DNA of 5,021 nucleotides from Nitrososphaerales archaeon. Lineage in GTDB: Archaea; Thermoproteota; Nitrososphaeria; Nitrososphaerales; Nitrososphaeraceae. The position numbers and the translations under genes were made by a program. Location of the stretch: NCBI GenBank assembly GCA_029237515.1, contig JARBAV010000231.1, positions 1-5,021 of the forward strand, read 5' to 3'. The notes beneath the pieces are model-generated. The model did no database searches. It worked only from the letters and a program-made list of their open reading frames with translations, and was not told the DNA's origin. Shown one piece after another: positions 1-4,789 of the stretch. Position 1 is the first letter of the stretch, and each line of letters starts with the position of its first letter.

Positions 1-36
1 TAAGACTAGTATACCTATAAATTCAAGAAACACCAT
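1..36 (-). CDS. N-terminus of an unidentified membrane or secreted protein (partial)
   Basis: Only the first 12 codons are in the window; the gene continues leftward past position 1. Read on the minus strand from an ATG at 36-34, it gives MVFLEFIGILVL, a strongly hydrophobic start that fits a signal peptide or first transmembrane helix. The start is supported by a perfect purine-rich ribosome binding site (GAGGAG on the minus strand, 45-50) eight bases upstream, the clearest such site in the window. The reading frame stays open to the edge. An AT-rich TATA-like stretch lies further upstream (minus strand of 86-95). Twelve residues are too few to name a family, so the function is unknown. Confidence 0.55.
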   Translation of the reverse strand, partial: MVFLEFIGILVL

Positions 37-44
37 ATTTTGTT

Positions 45-50
45 CTCCTC
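45..50 (-). promoter_or_regulatory. Shine-Dalgarno site for the left-edge gene
   Basis: The minus strand reads GAGGAG eight bases before the ATG at 36. It matches the anti-Shine-Dalgarno core well and is the main reason for calling the partial gene at the left edge. Other genes here lack such a site, so this one is probably translated from a leadered mRNA. Confidence 0.6.
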
Positions 51-204
51 AAATTTTTTTGAAACATTAACAGAAATGATATTGATATTTTAAACACAGT
101 TTATTGAGGCTAAGCTAATTTATAAGCGATCCTGAATCTAATAATCATTCACTCCTCATTACAAGATATTTCCTTTTAAGACAATTGTCCATTAGGATAC
201 TACA

Positions 205-211
205 TTATAAA
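205..211 (+). promoter_or_regulatory. TATA-like element upstream of a structured region
   Basis: TTATAAA is a good archaeal TATA-box candidate. Transcription would be expected to start roughly 25 bases downstream, near 233-238, which is where the inverted repeat at 236-263 begins. No coding region follows, so if used it would drive a short untranslated RNA. AT-rich sequence yields such matches easily. Confidence 0.25.
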
Positions 212-234
212 CCGTTGCTCTTAAGATATATAGC

Positions 235-322
235 AGAAATATTAGTTACTAACTAAATATTTCGCCGCCGAAAAAATGTCGTTCAGAAAAGATTCTTATT
301 GACTCTACATTTTTTCTTTTCT
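235..322 (+). ncRNA. Possible small structured RNA
   Basis: This is a composite prediction. A TATA-like box (205-211) is placed correctly for a start near 235. Directly after it come a 13-bp hairpin with one bulge (236-263), a small stem-loop (TTTCG 260-264 with CGAAA 269-273), and then a T-rich tract (310-322) that could end transcription as archaeal terminators do. AAAAAATGT (271-279) is exactly complementary to ACATTTTTT (307-315), and AGAAAAG (285-291) to CTTTTCT (316-322). These last two pairings cross each other, so they could form a pseudoknot or be alternatives. No known RNA family is recognised, and the A/T-rich arms make chance complementarity likely. Confidence 0.2.
236..263. repeat. 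Near-perfect inverted repeat (13-bp arms, one bulge)
   Basis: GAAATATTAGTTA (236-248) and TAACTAAATATTTC (250-263) are reverse complements around a single central C, apart from one extra A in the right arm. The core 242-256 is a perfect 7+1+7 palindrome. As DNA it could be a binding site for a dimeric regulator; with only one base between the arms, an RNA hairpin would have to open a few central pairs. Confidence 0.75.
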
Positions 323-357
323 CTGATAAAACGAAAAGTTAGTGCTATCCTGATGAA

Positions 358-615
358 GTGCACTTACGGCTGATGAATAAGTACAATAATACATGTCGCT
401 CTTTTCGATGGCGTTCTGGAGTAACTGTTCAGAAGCTTCTCAAGAAAAACAAGTTACCCACAATGAAGTTTTCCACTTTATATCAAATGCTGGTACAGGT
501 AAAACCTAATTCTAGTTTGAGCTATCCAAGAGAACCCTTTGAGAAGTTGACTGAACTTGCCATATGCAAGTTTCAAAAGACCTTGAGTCTACTTTATTAC
601 AAAGCAATTATCTGA
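358..615 (+). pseudogene. Open frame of 85 codons, possibly coding debris
   Basis: An ATG-initiated frame runs for 85 codons with no ribosome binding site, no clear promoter and no recognisable domain. The product would be basic (RSFRWRSGV and KLLKKNKL near residues 15-33). It is not the shadow of another gene. A different frame of the same stretch (about 393-506) encodes a short peptide ending in NAGTGKT immediately before a stop, which looks like the Walker A loop of a P-loop NTPase. Signals split over frames and broken by stops would fit a decayed, frameshifted gene. The open frame may also be chance, and no function is assigned. Confidence 0.15.
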
Positions 616-729
616 TCCCATTTACTAGCAAGGTTCAAATTCCACCGGTCCCTTTTTAGTGATTTACAAATTGGACCGCACTTCGGGTATTGAACTACAT
701 CACTTCAAATGCGTGAATATTGGAAGATT

Positions 730-773
730 AATCTCAATTTGGATTCGATTTGTTAACAATACGCATCCCGACG
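730..773 (+). repeat. Degenerate fourth copy of the 41-nt repeat
   Basis: The first 20 bases match 16 of 20 positions of the copy at 4699-4739 (from its third base), and the stretch ends in CCCGACG exactly as the copy at 2672-2712 does. The middle is about five bases longer than in the other copies and is not alignable. It has the same orientation as the three clear copies. It is probably a decayed relative. Confidence 0.35.
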
Positions 774-870
774 TGCTGTAGAACCAACCTCATATACCCA
801 TCTCAATTACCCTAATAGTAAGCATTGAGAATGTGGTCACAATATTGAAGTCGATTTTGGAAAATTTGAA

Positions 871-906
871 TATACTTCCAAGCCTGGCTTCAGGCCGAAG
901 GGTATA
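871..906 (+). repeat. 36-nt imperfect hairpin
   Basis: Three nested stems can form: TATAC (871-875) with GTATA (902-906), TTC (876-878) with GAA (897-899), and GCCTG (882-886) with CAGGC (891-895) around a four-base GCTT loop, with small internal loops. Thirteen base pairs including a GC-rich top make it more stable than its AT-rich surroundings. No T-run follows on the plus strand, so it does not look like a terminator for plus-strand transcription. It lies about 130 bases upstream of the gene at 1035. Confidence 0.5.
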
Positions 907-1003
907 GTTAATTGTTAAAAACACTAAGATTAGTAAAAGTTATTTAGAAATAAATGGAGCGTACCAAGAATTGATAACAAAGTATTGCTGACAATCAGTT
1001 ACA

Positions 1004-1011
1004 CTTATGAA
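1004..1011 (+). promoter_or_regulatory. Weak TATA-like element for the surface protein gene
   Basis: CTTATGAA is centred about 27 bases before the ATG at 1035, the expected spacing for a leaderless archaeal transcript. There is no Shine-Dalgarno sequence before the ATG, which fits leaderless translation. The match to a TATA box is poor. Confidence 0.2.
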
Positions 1012-1034
1012 CTAGTGTTCTTATTTACCGACAT

Positions 1035-2273
1035 ATGTTCTCGTCATGGTATTATTTTTTATTCATCTTTATACTAATTTTTGGCTTGACATATTTGTTT
1101 TTCCTTACAACTAATCATTTGGTCTGGGCAATTTCTAAACCGTTCAATTTTAAAGAAGTTCAAGATGGTGAGAGAGACTGGATTAGAGTTATAGATGGAC
1201 AACCTAACAGGAATGGTATAAACGCTACAGATATCAGCTCGGTCAAGTATAATAGTGACGGGAATGTTCTTGATGCCACACTTTGGTTTTCATCGCTAGG
1301 TGAACTAAATCAATCGAAATACAAAATTCATACGATTGTTTATGGAATGCTTATTGATTCAGACTTGGATAGCAGTACGGGTAAAGATGGAATCGATTAC
1401 CTTGTTGAACTAAAATGGAGTAACGCTACCAACACTTGGACCGAGGAAATAAATGAAATGTCTGCCAACGGGTTTACCAGTCTCGTATCTTCTCCGGTCA
1501 CTCATAATGAATCGTATATAAAGAATGGTCATGTTGTAAAATTATCACTTAATTTAAGCAAAATTTCGCATCCGGAAAAGTATAAGGTCTTCTTCTACGC
1601 ATATAATAGCAATAAGGACAATTTTGCTCCTTGGACACTAGACCTTGTCAGATGGATTTACATTCCTCCACCAGAATTTCGTTTGGTCACAGACGACCCT
1701 GTGATAAATACTTCCCAGCATAATAAAGAAATAATTGAGATTAGAGTGGAAACAGATTCTGGGCTCGAACCTAAGGTGAGATTCGAACAGGAAAATAGGT
1801 ACAATTATCTTGATACGAAATATGAGCCATCTGTGTTGAACATGACTGATGAAGACAAGACTGAACTTACAATAACTACAGATTCCCCAGATATAAGGAA
1901 GATAACTATTCCAATAAAGGCGAGAATTAGTTTTCCTACCCAGTATTTGGATGCACATTCAGTGATACGAAATCAGGCTACAAATGTTTCAGGATATGCA
2001 ATAGTGAGCCAAAATTCTTTGACAGAGCCATTAAATCTGCGATTAAAAATATCTGAGGACCCTCCTGTCTGGGAGCCGTTATCTGAATTTTGGAGCGCCC
2101 TAAGTGAATTTTTCAACTTCATATACACACCTATTGCGGCATTTGTAGCATGGTTTGTTGGTATCTACATGGCAAAGCATCCGGAGAAGTTTAAGAAAAT
2201 AATCCTTAGGAAAAACAAAGGTAAAAAGAGTAGAGGAAAGAATACGGATGCTGCCTCGGCTGGTTTATCCTAA
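1035..2273 (+). CDS. Membrane-anchored surface protein with beta-rich, sequon-dense ectodomain
   Basis: The 412-residue product has a hydrophobic N-terminal segment (about residues 6-32, a signal anchor or signal peptide). A long extracytoplasmic region follows (about 35-345), then a C-terminal transmembrane helix (about 361-380) and a Lys/Arg-rich cytoplasmic tail (385-402). The first half of the ectodomain contains an EF-loop-like Asp cluster, DSDLDSSTGKDG (108-119), that could bind calcium. The second half, after the PPPEF hinge (211-215), is strand-rich and resembles the NEW3/COG1470-type beta-sandwich domains of archaeal surface proteins. Seven NxS/T sequons (N63, N130, N158, N173, N225, N269, N317) all lie in the ectodomain, consistent with export and glycosylation. 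ATG 1035 is the only reasonable start since the hydrophobic segment follows at once. I recognise the style as typical of Nitrososphaerales hypothetical proteins, not a named family. The function is unknown; an envelope or adhesion role is inference. Confidence 0.85.
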   Translation: MFSSWYYFLFIFILIFGLTYLFFLTTNHLVWAISKPFNFKEVQDGERDWIRVIDGQPNRNGINATDISSVKYNSDGNVLDATLWFSSLGELNQSKYKIHTIVYGMLIDSDLDSSTGKDGIDYLVELKWSNATNTWTEEINEMSANGFTSLVSSPVTHNESYIKNGHVVKLSLNLSKISHPEKYKVFFYAYNSNKDNFAPWTLDLVRWIYIPPPEFRLVTDDPVINTSQHNKEIIEIRVETDSGLEPKVRFEQENRYNYLDTKYEPSVLNMTDEDKTELTITTDSPDIRKITIPIKARISFPTQYLDAHSVIRNQATNVSGYAIVSQNSLTEPLNLRLKISEDPPVWEPLSEFWSALSEFFNFIYTPIAAFVAWFVGIYMAKHPEKFKKIILRKNKGKKSRGKNTDAASAGLS

Positions 2274-2278
2274 AACAT

Positions 2279-2285
2279 AAAAAAA
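2279..2285 (-). terminator. T-run terminator for the small secreted protein gene
   Basis: Seven A's on the plus strand give TTTTTTT on the minus strand, about 43 bases past the stop of the gene at 2328-2579. Oligo-T tracts are the usual archaeal termination signal. It lies in the short convergent gap, just after the stop of the plus-strand gene. Confidence 0.4.
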
Positions 2286-2327
2286 GTCAATGTGCATGTT
2301 TCGATTTATTCGATCATTCGACATTAA

Positions 2328-2579
2328 CTATGGTGCAACTATACTACTATTTGTAACATTGCTATTTGGAATATTGAAGCAGTCGAAAGTATCATTCGTA
2401 TCCACAAGAGTATCGCCGTCATCGTCACCACCATTATAACAATCTTCAATGATATCTATGCCAAGGGACGATTCAATTTCGCTATTTATGAATGCGAAAC
2501 CTATTTGTTGTGCCCCGCTTACTGCGCACGCACTTAGCGCGGACAGGAACGTCATGAGGCAGATTAAAGAAACTCTCAT
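2328..2579 (-). CDS. Small secreted protein or lipoprotein with Asp-rich, Cys-flanked motif
   Basis: The 83-residue product begins with a clear signal sequence (MRVS, then a hydrophobic stretch to about residue 20). LSAC at 15-18 fits a lipobox, so Cys18 could be lipidated; cleavage after Ala23 (VSGA before QQ) is the alternative. The mature part holds a motif at residues 46-67: a Cys, then NGGDDDGDTLVDTND, then a Cys twenty residues after the first. This matches the C-DG-DNDGDG-D-C style of putative calcium-binding motifs seen in many secreted archaeal and bacterial proteins. Sequons lie at N62, N74 and N77 in the tail. A good TATA box sits 33 bases upstream of the ATG, implying a leader of only a few bases; a GGAAGAG stretch just before the start could also act as a ribosome site. 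It converges on the surface-protein gene. The function is unknown; it may be a surface metal-binding peptide. Confidence 0.75.
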   Translation of the reverse strand: MRVSLICLMTFLSALSACAVSGAQQIGFAFINSEIESSLGIDIIEDCYNGGDDDGDTLVDTNDTFDCFNIPNSNVTNSSIVAP

Positions 2580-2607
2580 GGAACTCTTCCATAATTTGTT
2601 TCAGTAT

Positions 2608-2617
2608 CTTATAAATT
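2608..2617 (-). promoter_or_regulatory. TATA box for the small secreted protein gene
   Basis: The minus strand reads AATTTATAAG, close to the archaeal TATA consensus. It is centred about 33 bases before the ATG at 2579, so transcription would start near 2585, leaving a leader of about six bases. This is the best promoter match in the window. Confidence 0.55.
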
Positions 2618-2644
2618 AGCCGCCAGTGTTTTAAGGAGAACGTA

Positions 2645-2657
2645 AAGGCTCAGCCTT
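2645..2657. repeat. Perfect 6+1+6 palindrome
   Basis: AAGGCT and AGCCTT flank a central C, and an outer AACG (2639-2642) and CGTT (2659-2662) can extend the pairing. It lies about 30 bases upstream of the TATA box of the small secreted protein gene, where a regulator could bind. Confidence 0.45.
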
Positions 2658-2671
2658 CCGTTTAACAAGTA

Positions 2672-2712
2672 AGAATCTCAAATTAGAACCGCTATCAGCA
2701 TTAACCCCGACG
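2672..2712 (+). repeat. 41-nt dispersed repeat, copy A
   Basis: This matches copy C at 31 of 41 positions and copy B at 29 of 41 without gaps. Invariant blocks are AGAATC at the left, TTAGAACCG at positions 12-20 and CCGACG at the right. An internal near-repeat (TAAGAATC, TTAGAACC) has a 13-nt period, as in the other copies. It is intergenic, 93 bases upstream of the start of the small secreted protein gene. Its nature is unknown. Confidence 0.7.
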
Positions 2713-2730
2713 TCCATAAATGAAATTTTT

Positions 2731-2740
2731 TCGGCGCCGA
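2731..2740. repeat. Perfect 10-bp GC-rich palindrome
   Basis: TCGGCGCCGA stands out in an AT-rich context and is preceded by a T-run. The 11-mer TTTTTTCGGCG (2726-2736) recurs exactly, in inverted orientation, at 266-276 beside the large inverted repeat there. Confidence 0.45.
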
Positions 2741-2762
2741 TAATTCCACATATTTAGAAATT

Positions 2763-2777
2763 AGATTAGGCTAATCT
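2763..2777. repeat. Perfect 7+1+7 palindrome
   Basis: AGATTAG and CTAATCT flank a central G. Outer pairing of GAAATT (2757-2762) with AATTTC (2784-2789) is possible across an asymmetric loop. It sits midway between repeat copies A and B, downstream of the minus-strand operon. Confidence 0.45.
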
Positions 2778-2828
2778 TAAGAAAATTTCAGAGAAAAATT
2801 AGAGGTCTAGTAATTGAATATTATACTT

Positions 2829-2869
2829 AGAATCCTTATTTAGAACCGAAAGCTGCATTGGTACCGACG
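2829..2869 (+). repeat. 41-nt dispersed repeat, copy B
   Basis: This matches copy C at 33 of 41 positions, including the shared GGTACCGACG end and the TTAGAATCC left edge (from 2827). TTAGAA occurs twice with a 13-nt period. It lies 37 bases beyond the stop codon of the endonuclease IV homologue, so it would be in that operon's 3' region in antisense orientation. Confidence 0.75.
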
Positions 2870-2906
2870 TATTGTCAATTGATGGCATAATTGTCTACAT
2901 AGATTC

Positions 2907-3812
2907 TCAATGTACCCTTTTATAATTCCTAAGTTTTCGCACGTCTTTAAGCTCCTCGGAATGATCATTTATGAACATATAAGGCACCTGTATCACCATA
3001 GGCAAGTCCCTTAGTGATTTGCGATTGATAATCGTTTTTAGTCCTTCAACTCCGATTTTTCCAAGGCCCATATGTTCATGAATGTCAAATCGTGCGCCGA
3101 TATCCATTTTAGAATCGTTTAGATGAATGAATTTTACAGCGTCAAGACCTACTATGTTATTTAATTGGTCAACAAAGCCATTGCATTTTTCACCAGTTCT
3201 GAGATCATATCCCGATATAAAGGCGTGGCATGTATCGAGACAAATTCCGTATTCCTTAGTGGGTAACTTGTCAAGAATTTCTCTCAGTTCATCGAGTGTC
3301 ACACCTACGCTATTTTTAGACCCCCATCCATTTTGAAGTAAAATGGTAAAATCCAATTTTTTCTGATATGTTGATTTGAACGAATCAACTCCCGTTTGAC
3401 AGCTTTTTATCAGCTGTTTGATCCCATTTTCGTTATCATGACCCCTATCAGATCCCAAATCTATTATTAGAAATTCGATGCCCAGTTGAGATGTTCTTAT
3501 TAATTCATCTGCAAAAGAGTTTACTGATTTTTCATATAATTCGCCATCTGGACCCGATAGGTTAGGCAAATGAGGCATATGGACAGCAACAGAATCCCTT
3601 GATATTCCACTTTTTTTCAAATTAATTTTGAATAGTTCTACGTCAGCTTCTTCAAGATCCCTCGAGTGCCATTGCCTCGGACTCCTTGTAAAAATCTGAA
3701 ATGCAGTGCATCCTATTTCTACAGCGTTTGTTACCGAGTTATGAATTCCGCCTATGATAGAAACATGAAAGCCAATTTTGAAAGACAAATCTATTGTTGA
3801 ATTCTGATGCAT
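2907..3812 (-). CDS. nfo: Endonuclease IV homologue with altered zinc-binding site
   Basis: The 301-residue TIM-barrel protein aligns along its length with endonuclease IV (E. coli Nfo, 285 residues), the AP endonuclease of base excision repair. Recognisable blocks are KIGFHVS (12-18), the DNA-loop PRQW (45-48), VHMPHLPNL (77-85), ICLDTCHAF with SGYDLRT (190-206), and FIHLNDSK with RFDIHEH (228-247). Of the nine zinc ligands, six are kept: H78 (H69 in E. coli), D193 (D179), H196 (H182), H230 (H216), D243 (D229) and H245 (H231). Three are changed: D118 replaces H109 (DLGSD for HPGSH), Q160 replaces E145 (LLQNGWG for the usual IEN-AG block) and Q275 replaces E261 (VIQVP for ILET). The frame is intact and otherwise well conserved, so decay is unlikely; altered metal binding, weak catalysis or a binding-only role is inferred. 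The start ATG directly follows the TAA of the upstream gene, suggesting translational coupling. The family assignment is firm, the activity is not. Confidence 0.92.
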   Translation of the reverse strand: MHQNSTIDLSFKIGFHVSIIGGIHNSVTNAVEIGCTAFQIFTRSPRQWHSRDLEEADVELFKINLKKSGISRDSVAVHMPHLPNLSGPDGELYEKSVNSFADELIRTSQLGIEFLIIDLGSDRGHDNENGIKQLIKSCQTGVDSFKSTYQKKLDFTILLQNGWGSKNSVGVTLDELREILDKLPTKEYGICLDTCHAFISGYDLRTGEKCNGFVDQLNNIVGLDAVKFIHLNDSKMDIGARFDIHEHMGLGKIGVEGLKTIINRKSLRDLPMVIQVPYMFINDHSEELKDVRKLRNYKRVH

Positions 3813-4532
3813 TTAATCGATTCTATAATTAGCGTACCTCTCTTGAGCTTGCTCTTCATATTTTTCCGACAACTTCCTCATAATTGTTCCGCTAAGCACA
3901 AATGTAATAATTGCCGCTAAAGGAGCGACGAAAAATAGACTACCTATCAATAAGTCGGGGTCAATGCCAAGATCTTCAAGGTTCCTTTGCAGTTCATCTT
4001 GCCTTAACCTATGAATATCGATACCAAGTAACGATAATATTTTCTTTAAATTATTCATGGTCAGAATCTGTGTATATAGCATTAGTGGTAACCAATCCTT
4101 GTTTGCAACTAGGTAGTTGTATAGCTCTTCTGTTTCTTTCTTTTCATATAGTTTCACCATGATTGTGACTAGCTCTTTTAACTGGACCAGTCTCTTTTCT
4201 AGTACGGCCTTACCCTTCTGAGTAATGTTATAATCCTGTACGGCAAGCAAATCTAGGGATTCTTCTCCCTCTAACTTTGTCGTTGTTGCTTGTTGGTTGT
4301 CATCACCTGGATTTTTGTTTTCTTTCCAATCCTGCTCGAAATTGCCATCGGCTTTGATGTAATCTTCCTCTAGTAAATTAAATACGACATATTCTGCGTG
4401 AGATTCAAACAATCTCGCCAGTTCTGCAAGTTGTTCGATATCGGTATCAATTCCTTCTTCGTCCTTTTTTTGAATTATCGAGAGCACAAGCATATGATTT
4501 TCATTGTCTGCGATTTTTCTCTCTCTAGTCAT
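3813..4532 (-). CDS. Winged-helix DNA-binding protein with C-terminal membrane anchor
   Basis: With the start at 4532 (MTRERK) the product has 239 residues. Residues 12-60 look like a three-helix winged-helix core: NHMLVLSIIQ, then DIEQLAELARLF, then HAEYVVFNLLEEDYI. An acidic, Asn/Gln-rich insert (63-98) precedes YNITQKGKAVLEKRL, a typical closing wing and helix of archaeal regulators. A helical, probably coiled region (112-190) leads to one strong transmembrane helix (about 193-217, LLIGSLFFVAPLAAIITFVL) and a short charged tail. The frame extends upstream to an ATG at 4610, but those 26 residues are unlike the charged body and precede the predicted domain. I prefer 4532, with a loose TATA-like TTATTTA about 30 bases before it and no Shine-Dalgarno site. 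The stop abuts the ATG of the endonuclease IV homologue with no gap, so the two are almost certainly co-transcribed. A membrane-tethered regulator or DNA anchor is inferred; no named family is recognised. Confidence 0.7.
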   Translation of the reverse strand: MTRERKIADNENHMLVLSIIQKKDEEGIDTDIEQLAELARLFESHAEYVVFNLLEEDYIKADGNFEQDWKENKNPGDDNQQATTTKLEGEESLDLLAVQDYNITQKGKAVLEKRLVQLKELVTIMVKLYEKKETEELYNYLVANKDWLPLMLYTQILTMNNLKKILSLLGIDIHRLRQDELQRNLEDLGIDPDLLIGSLFFVAPLAAIITFVLSGTIMRKLSEKYEEQAQERYANYRID

Positions 4533-4698
4533 GGATAAAATAATTAATGGAATAAGATGTAAATAACCATTATGACAGATATTACGTATACTGTTTGGCT
4601 GATAACTCATGCCTTAAAAATATCTTATTGAAAATAATCACTTATTCTGATGAGTTTAGAAATTTGACACTTAAAGCTTAGTTGTTCATGCCCATATT

Positions 4699-4739
4699 AG
4701 AATCCCAATTTAGAACCGATATCAGTGTGGGTACCGACG
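4699..4739 (+). repeat. 41-nt dispersed repeat, copy C
   Basis: This is the best link between the copies: 33 of 41 matches to B and 31 of 41 to A. It carries the tandem TTAGAA motif with a 13-nt period (4697 and 4710) and ends in GGTACCGACG. It lies in the divergent intergenic region, 69 bases upstream of the GTG of the oxidoreductase gene and next to an AT-rich TATA candidate (4743-4752). This placement would suit a regulatory site, though copy B is not upstream of any gene. Confidence 0.75.
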
Positions 4740-4772
4740 AACAAATATTAAATTCCACAAATTTTACTTTCT

Positions 4773-4786
4773 GAATATTAATATTC
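4773..4786. promoter_or_regulatory. Perfect 14-bp palindrome, possible operator
   Basis: GAATATTAATATTC is its own reverse complement. It ends 22 bases before the GTG start of the oxidoreductase gene. If the TATA box is the AAATATTAAA at 4743-4752, transcription would start near 4775-4780, inside the palindrome, where a bound dimeric regulator would block it. AT-only cores arise by chance more easily than GC-rich ones. Confidence 0.35.
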
Positions 4787-4789
4787 TTA

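Larger units (their letters stand above)
37..1034. other. About 1 kb without a convincing gene
   Basis: This gap is long for a compact archaeal genome. No open frame in it has a clear family match, a good start signal and protein-like composition together. It contains a near-perfect inverted repeat (236-263), a possible small RNA unit (about 235-322), an 85-codon open frame that may be coding debris (358-615), a degenerate copy of the 41-nt repeat (730-773) and a 36-nt hairpin (871-906). The mix of fragments suggests a decayed locus or a long regulatory/intergenic island; which of these cannot be decided from the sequence alone. Confidence 0.6.
2580..2906. other. 327-bp intergenic region with two repeats and three palindromes
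   Basis: It separates the start of the small secreted protein gene from the end of the endonuclease IV homologue; both are on the minus strand. It holds the TATA box at 2608-2617, palindromes at 2645-2657, 2731-2740 and 2763-2777, and 41-nt repeat copies at 2672-2712 and 2829-2869. The minus strand is T-rich near 2792-2799, a weak candidate for termination of the operon. No coding frame is supported. Confidence 0.6.

Noticed and set aside
358..615. Transposase (IS1595-like) origin of the 85-codon frame, suggested by a FRWRSGVT stretch
   Set aside because: The paired Cys motifs of that zinc ribbon are absent in this frame, no DDE domain follows, and no terminal inverted repeats are seen; the likeness is too short.
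631..653. Resemblance to a tRNA 3' end (GGTTCAAATTCC followed by ACCGGTCCC and a T-run), a possible attachment-site remnant
   Set aside because: The bases before the T-loop cannot pair with those after it, and no matching GGGACCG 5' acceptor, D-arm or anticodon arm lies upstream. No integrase is visible. It is most likely chance.
1638..1958. Minus-strand open frame of 106 codons
   Set aside because: It lies wholly inside the well-supported surface protein gene on the other strand and has no recognisable domain or start signal.
2300..2321. Three TTCGA pentamers spaced 9 and 8 bases apart in the convergent gap
   Set aside because: The motif is short, the spacing is uneven, and three hits in 22 bases of low-complexity sequence are not strong evidence of a site.
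2632..2660. Plus-strand Shine-Dalgarno-like AAGGAGAA in the intergenic region as the start of a small gene
   Set aside because: No start codon with an open frame follows at a usable distance.
3127..3336. Plus-strand open frame of 69 codons
   Set aside because: It is antisense to the most conserved part of the endonuclease IV homologue, so it is a shadow frame.
3911..4162. Plus-strand open frame of 83 codons
   Set aside because: It is antisense to the winged-helix membrane protein gene, with no promoter or family signal.
2672..4739. CRISPR array built from the 41-nt repeats
   Set aside because: Copies are 116 and about 1830 bases apart, diverged from each other, and separated by genes; there is no regular spacer pattern and no cas gene.
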